Shown piece after piece: positions 62,408 through 64,000 of a stretch of 64,000 bases of DNA. Source of the DNA: Leucosporidium creatinivorum (Eukaryota; Basidiomycota; Microbotryomycetes; Leucosporidiales; Leucosporidiaceae); assembly GCA_001600635.1 (NCBI GenBank), contig BCKL01000001.1, forward strand, positions 1,344,808 to 1,408,807. The letters run 5' to 3'. The notes below the pieces were generated by a model. That model worked only from the letters and a program-made list of their open reading frames with translations. It had not been told where the DNA came from and did no database searches. The position numbers and the translations under genes are program-made. Numbering within the stretch: position 1 is the stretch's first letter; each line of letters starts with the position of its first letter.

Positions 62408-64000
62408 ATGGTCGTTCAGACCGTTCTCTTTACGCTTGTAGCCCTTGCTGCCTCTGCTTCGGCTCAGACCTTCCGCCGCACTGGAGCTTGGTGAGTTCGC
62501 GAGATCGGCGGGCCCCACTTGTCTTGCGCATTTCGCTGACTCTCCTCATCTTGACGCCATCGTACAGCCCTCAGCTCGGATGCATCTGGCCTCCTGATCA
62601 GACCGAGTTCATCGCTGGCCAAGTCTTCGACATCAGGCTCGAGGTGAGTTCGCCGAGGCTCTTCCACTTCGTCTACTGAGCCCCTGCCTTCGTACAGGTG
62701 CAAGCCCCCGCCAACGGCTCCGCCCCCTTCAACAACGGAGTGCCCCACCCCGACTTTGTGCTCGAGATTGGAGGCCACGGGACTGAACTCACGCCGATTT
62801 CCAACTTCTACGACATCGCCGAGCCCCCCGTCGAGAAGCACTCATTCGGCTACTATGAAGATCTGTACGCCGAGGGCAACGACACCAAGACCGCCGTCAA
62901 CGTTCTGTCGAAGAGCTACCGTCACGTGACTTTGTACAACCCAGGCGAATACGTCTTGAAGTGAGCACATCGCCGAGCAGACTTCGAGAGGCATACAGTC
63001 TCGTTTGTGACACCGTCGTGCACACAAAACACTGCTGACTATTTGATCACCCTCTGCAGGCTCTCCTACAACGGAGGAATGACCACCATCGCCCACTGGA
63101 CCGTCCTGCCCCTCGCCGAGAAGGCCTGCGCCAAGAATGTCATTTTGTTCATTGGCGACGGAATGACCACCTCGATGATCACTGCTGCACGCATGCTTGG
63201 CCACAAGTCTATCAACGTACGTATAGCGTCTTCTCTTCGACCCCCAAGGCCGAAACTGACACTCGGCTCTCGGCGACGCTCGCAGGGAAAGTACCAAAGC
63301 CGCCTCGCCCTCGACGACGCACCAGGATTCGGTTTACAGATGACTCACTCGATTGATAGCTTCATCACCGACTCTGCCAACTCGGCCACGGCGCTTTATT
63401 CGGGCAAGAAGGCCACCGTGAACGGTCTCAACGCCTACACCACTTCGGAGGACACGGATGCTTTCGCCCACCCCAAGTTCGAAACGATCTTCGAAATGGG
63501 CCGTCGTGTACACAACGCTCAGGTGAGTCTGTAGTGATGAGACGTGTCGGGGTACAGAAGGTTGGGAGCTCGGGAGGAGGCCGAGCCCGTGCTCGGCGTT
63601 GACTTCTTCGACTCGGCGCTGAGTCCTTCGACGCTGAGTTCCTCGACTGGGTGCTGACCTCTTCGATCTACATGTTTTTCTAGATCGGCATCGTTTCGCT
63701 CGCAGCCGTCTCTGACGCCACGCCTGCCGCTACTGTTGCGCACACCTCGCAACGTAGCCAGTCGGATGCCATCGTCAAGCAGTTCCTCGAGGGAGTGACT
63801 TCTAACTATTCTTGGAGTGCTTGGTCCGGACCTGATGTTCGTAAGTACCCTGCCTCTCTGTATAGTCTCACAAAGCTGCTGCTGACGACGCTGCACCCCT
63901 CCCCAGTCTTCGGAGGAGGCGCCGCCGACTTCCTTCCCCGCCCCTCCAACAATAACGAGTCCCAGATCGACCGTTTCGCCGCCAAGGGCTACGGAGTCGT
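62408..64000 (+). CDS. Secreted alkaline phosphatase, partial (C-terminus off window)
   Basis: The signal peptide MVVQTVLFTLVALAASASAQ is followed by an N-terminal region (FIAGQVFDIRLEVQAP, NFYDIAEPPVEKHSFGYYED) and the catalytic domain. NVILFIGDGMTTSMITAARM carries the first metal ligand Asp, and SFITDSANSATALYSGKKAT the nucleophilic Ser in DSA. QIGIVSLAAVSDATPAATVA with HTSQRSQSDAIV follows. At least seven exons are visible, with introns near 62494, 62644, 62963, 63219, 63523 and 63841. It hydrolyses phosphate monoesters outside the cell or in the secretory/vacuolar lumen, and is often induced by phosphate starvation. The intron at 63523-63683 is long (161 nt) and holds tandem copies of a branch-site-containing motif. 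The sequence continues beyond 64000. Confidence 0.88.

Overview
This window looks like a chromosome segment of a basidiomycete yeast, most likely Pucciniomycotina/Microbotryomycetes. The DNA is GC-rich and gene-dense. Most genes carry many introns of about 55-110 bases, nearly all with a CTGAC-type branch site close to the acceptor. Gene products are ordinary eukaryotic and fungal housekeeping proteins. I saw no retroelement, DNA transposon, tRNA, rRNA or CRISPR sequence. The organism is inferred from gene style and protein content, not from a marker.

Left part (1-22 kb). A partial Spc7/KNL1-like kinetochore gene runs off the left edge. It is followed by a glutathione S-transferase-like gene, a small uncertain gene, an F-box gene, the dynamin VPS1 (17 exons), an unrecognised conserved protein, a glycolipid-transfer (GLTP) protein with altered head-group residues, a mitochondrial 3-hydroxyisobutyryl-CoA hydrolase, a second F-box gene and a large disordered basic/acidic protein. 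The two F-box genes lie in inverted blocks of about 2.2 kb (4.41-6.58 kb and 16.39-18.59 kb) around a 9.8 kb spacer. Their untranslated leaders are almost identical although the proteins are only about 40% identical.

Middle (22-46 kb). A 2,019-residue kinesin-4-like motor with a His-marked 11-residue tail repeat, then ESCRT-I VPS23/TSG101, a BTB protein, a small putatively myristoylated protein, ORC3, UPF3, a SET-domain methyltransferase, a GPI-anchored Ser/Thr-rich wall protein and the Dsc E3 ligase subunit DSC3.

Right part (45-64 kb). MSS51 (COX1 translation), a Linkin/ITFG1-like FG-GAP membrane protein, a very large Ser-rich protein of unknown function, a MICOS subunit Mic12-like gene, the N-terminal methyltransferase NTM1, a UPF0658 Golgi membrane protein, a PMP3/Sna-type membrane protein whose reading frame needs a 4-nt microexon, and a secreted alkaline phosphatase that runs off the right edge.

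The genes do not form a pathway or cluster. Two act in endosomal/vacuolar trafficking (VPS1, VPS23), two or three in mitochondria (MSS51, Mic12, HIBCH) and two or three in chromosome duplication and segregation (ORC3, kinesin, possible Spc7). The most unusual signals are the inverted F-box duplication with its homogenised leader, the 4-nt microexon, three probable GC-AG introns, the hendecad kinesin tail and the GLTP substitutions. Exon joins were made by eye from frame and splice signals.
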